Source of the DNA: a virus
IMG/VR virus record: IMGVR_UViG_3300020455_000016
Location: 1-58,617 of that record
Reading direction: 5' to 3' (one strand)
DNA length: 58,617 nt
Made by a program: the position numbers and the translations under genes
Shown: piece by piece, positions 58,491 through 58,617 of the stretch
Layout of the letters: each line of letters opens with the position of its first letter
How positions within the stretch are numbered: position 1 is the stretch's first letter
Notes under the pieces: generated by a model
What the model was told of the DNA's origin: nothing
What the model saw: the letters and a program-made list of their open reading frames with translations, nothing else
The model's database searches: none

Positions 58491-58519
58491 ATTATATCAG
58501 ATTGTCAGCAGTGTGTCAA
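58491..58519 (-). promoter_or_regulatory. Consensus sigma-70 promoter overlapping the psbA stop
   Basis: Minus strand TTGACA (58514-58519), 17-bp spacer, TATAAT (58491-58496). The psbA TGA stop is inside the -35 box. Expected start of transcription (about 58484) lies inside the 5' arm of the psbA terminator. Confidence 0.7.
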
Positions 58520-58617
58520 CCGATAGAAGGTGCAACAAGAGCAACTTCAGATGAACCAGCAGATGCTAGGTCAAGTGGGAAGTTGTGTGCATTTCTTTCG
58601 TGCATTACTTCCATACC
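58516..58617 (-). CDS. psbA: psbA, photosystem II D1 protein (C-terminus only)
   Basis: Partial; the gene continues beyond the right edge. The last 33 residues read [20 protein letters not shown] then [26 protein letters not shown] is the invariant D1 C-terminus containing His332, Glu333, His337, Asp342 and Ala344, ligands of the manganese cluster, with CtpA processing after LDLA. Phage psbA replaces damaged host D1 to keep photosynthesis going during infection. Confidence 0.97.
   Translation of the reverse strand, partial: GMEVMHERNAHNFPLDLASAGSSEVALVAPSIG

Overview
The window is a contiguous piece of a T4-like cyanophage (cyanomyovirus) genome infecting marine Synechococcus or Prochlorococcus. 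Evidence: the truncated 3' end of psbA (photosystem II D1) at the right edge, a cpeT-like phycobilin lyase gene, a CP12-like gene, a glutamine-type riboswitch of the marine cyanobacterial kind, and T4-type genes for gp4, gp5, gp26, gp32, gp33, gp48, gp51, gp53 and a gp54-like tube initiator. Base composition is AT-rich. Nearly everything is on the minus strand, so transcription runs from high to low coordinates; the one exception is a plus-strand block at 47.0-49.8 kb.

Layout by coordinate. (1) 1-9.3 kb: a dense array of about 35 very small, mostly acidic unknown proteins, stop/start coupled (ATGA or TAATG overlaps), ending at the left edge in a DNA methyltransferase with an apparent frameshift. 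An ArdA-like antirestriction protein lies inside the array. Between its operons are recurring palindromes, early sigma-70-like promoters and two structured RNA leaders. (2) 9.4-34.1 kb: tail-fibre/adhesin region, with a 4,416-residue giant protein, three collar-domain fibre proteins, a polyglycine adhesin, a 2OG-Fe(II) oxygenase and a fibre-assembly-chaperone-like protein. (3) 34.2-35.4 kb: a host-metabolism cassette (CP12-like, CpeT-like and two small genes) behind a consensus sigma-70 promoter overlapping a T4-type late motif. (4) 35.5-47.0 kb: baseplate hub and tape-measure region (spike, gp5, gp27-like, tail lysozyme/tape-measure, gp51, gp26, tube initiator). (5) 47.0-49.8 kb, plus strand: gp4, an unassigned protein, gp48 and gp53, closed by a convergent terminator. 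(6) 49.8-58.6 kb: replication and metabolism: gp32, DUF1825-like protein, gp33, RecB-type nuclease, PhoH-like, ThyX, a nitrilase-family hydrolase, glutaredoxin, several conserved small proteins and psbA.

Most notable: two tandem glutamine-riboswitch-like aptamers in front of a DUF4278-type peptide, directly downstream of the nitrilase gene. This suggests the phage senses host nitrogen status. A second theme is very compact transcription control: five sites read exactly TTGACA-17-TATAAT, several with the -35 box overlapping the upstream stop codon or a terminator. In the early array a 20-24 bp palindrome repeatedly sits just upstream of promoter-like sequence. Late genes carry TATAAATA-like motifs, matching the gp33 coactivator encoded here. 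All functional assignments come from reading the sequence and remembered family features; no database search was run.
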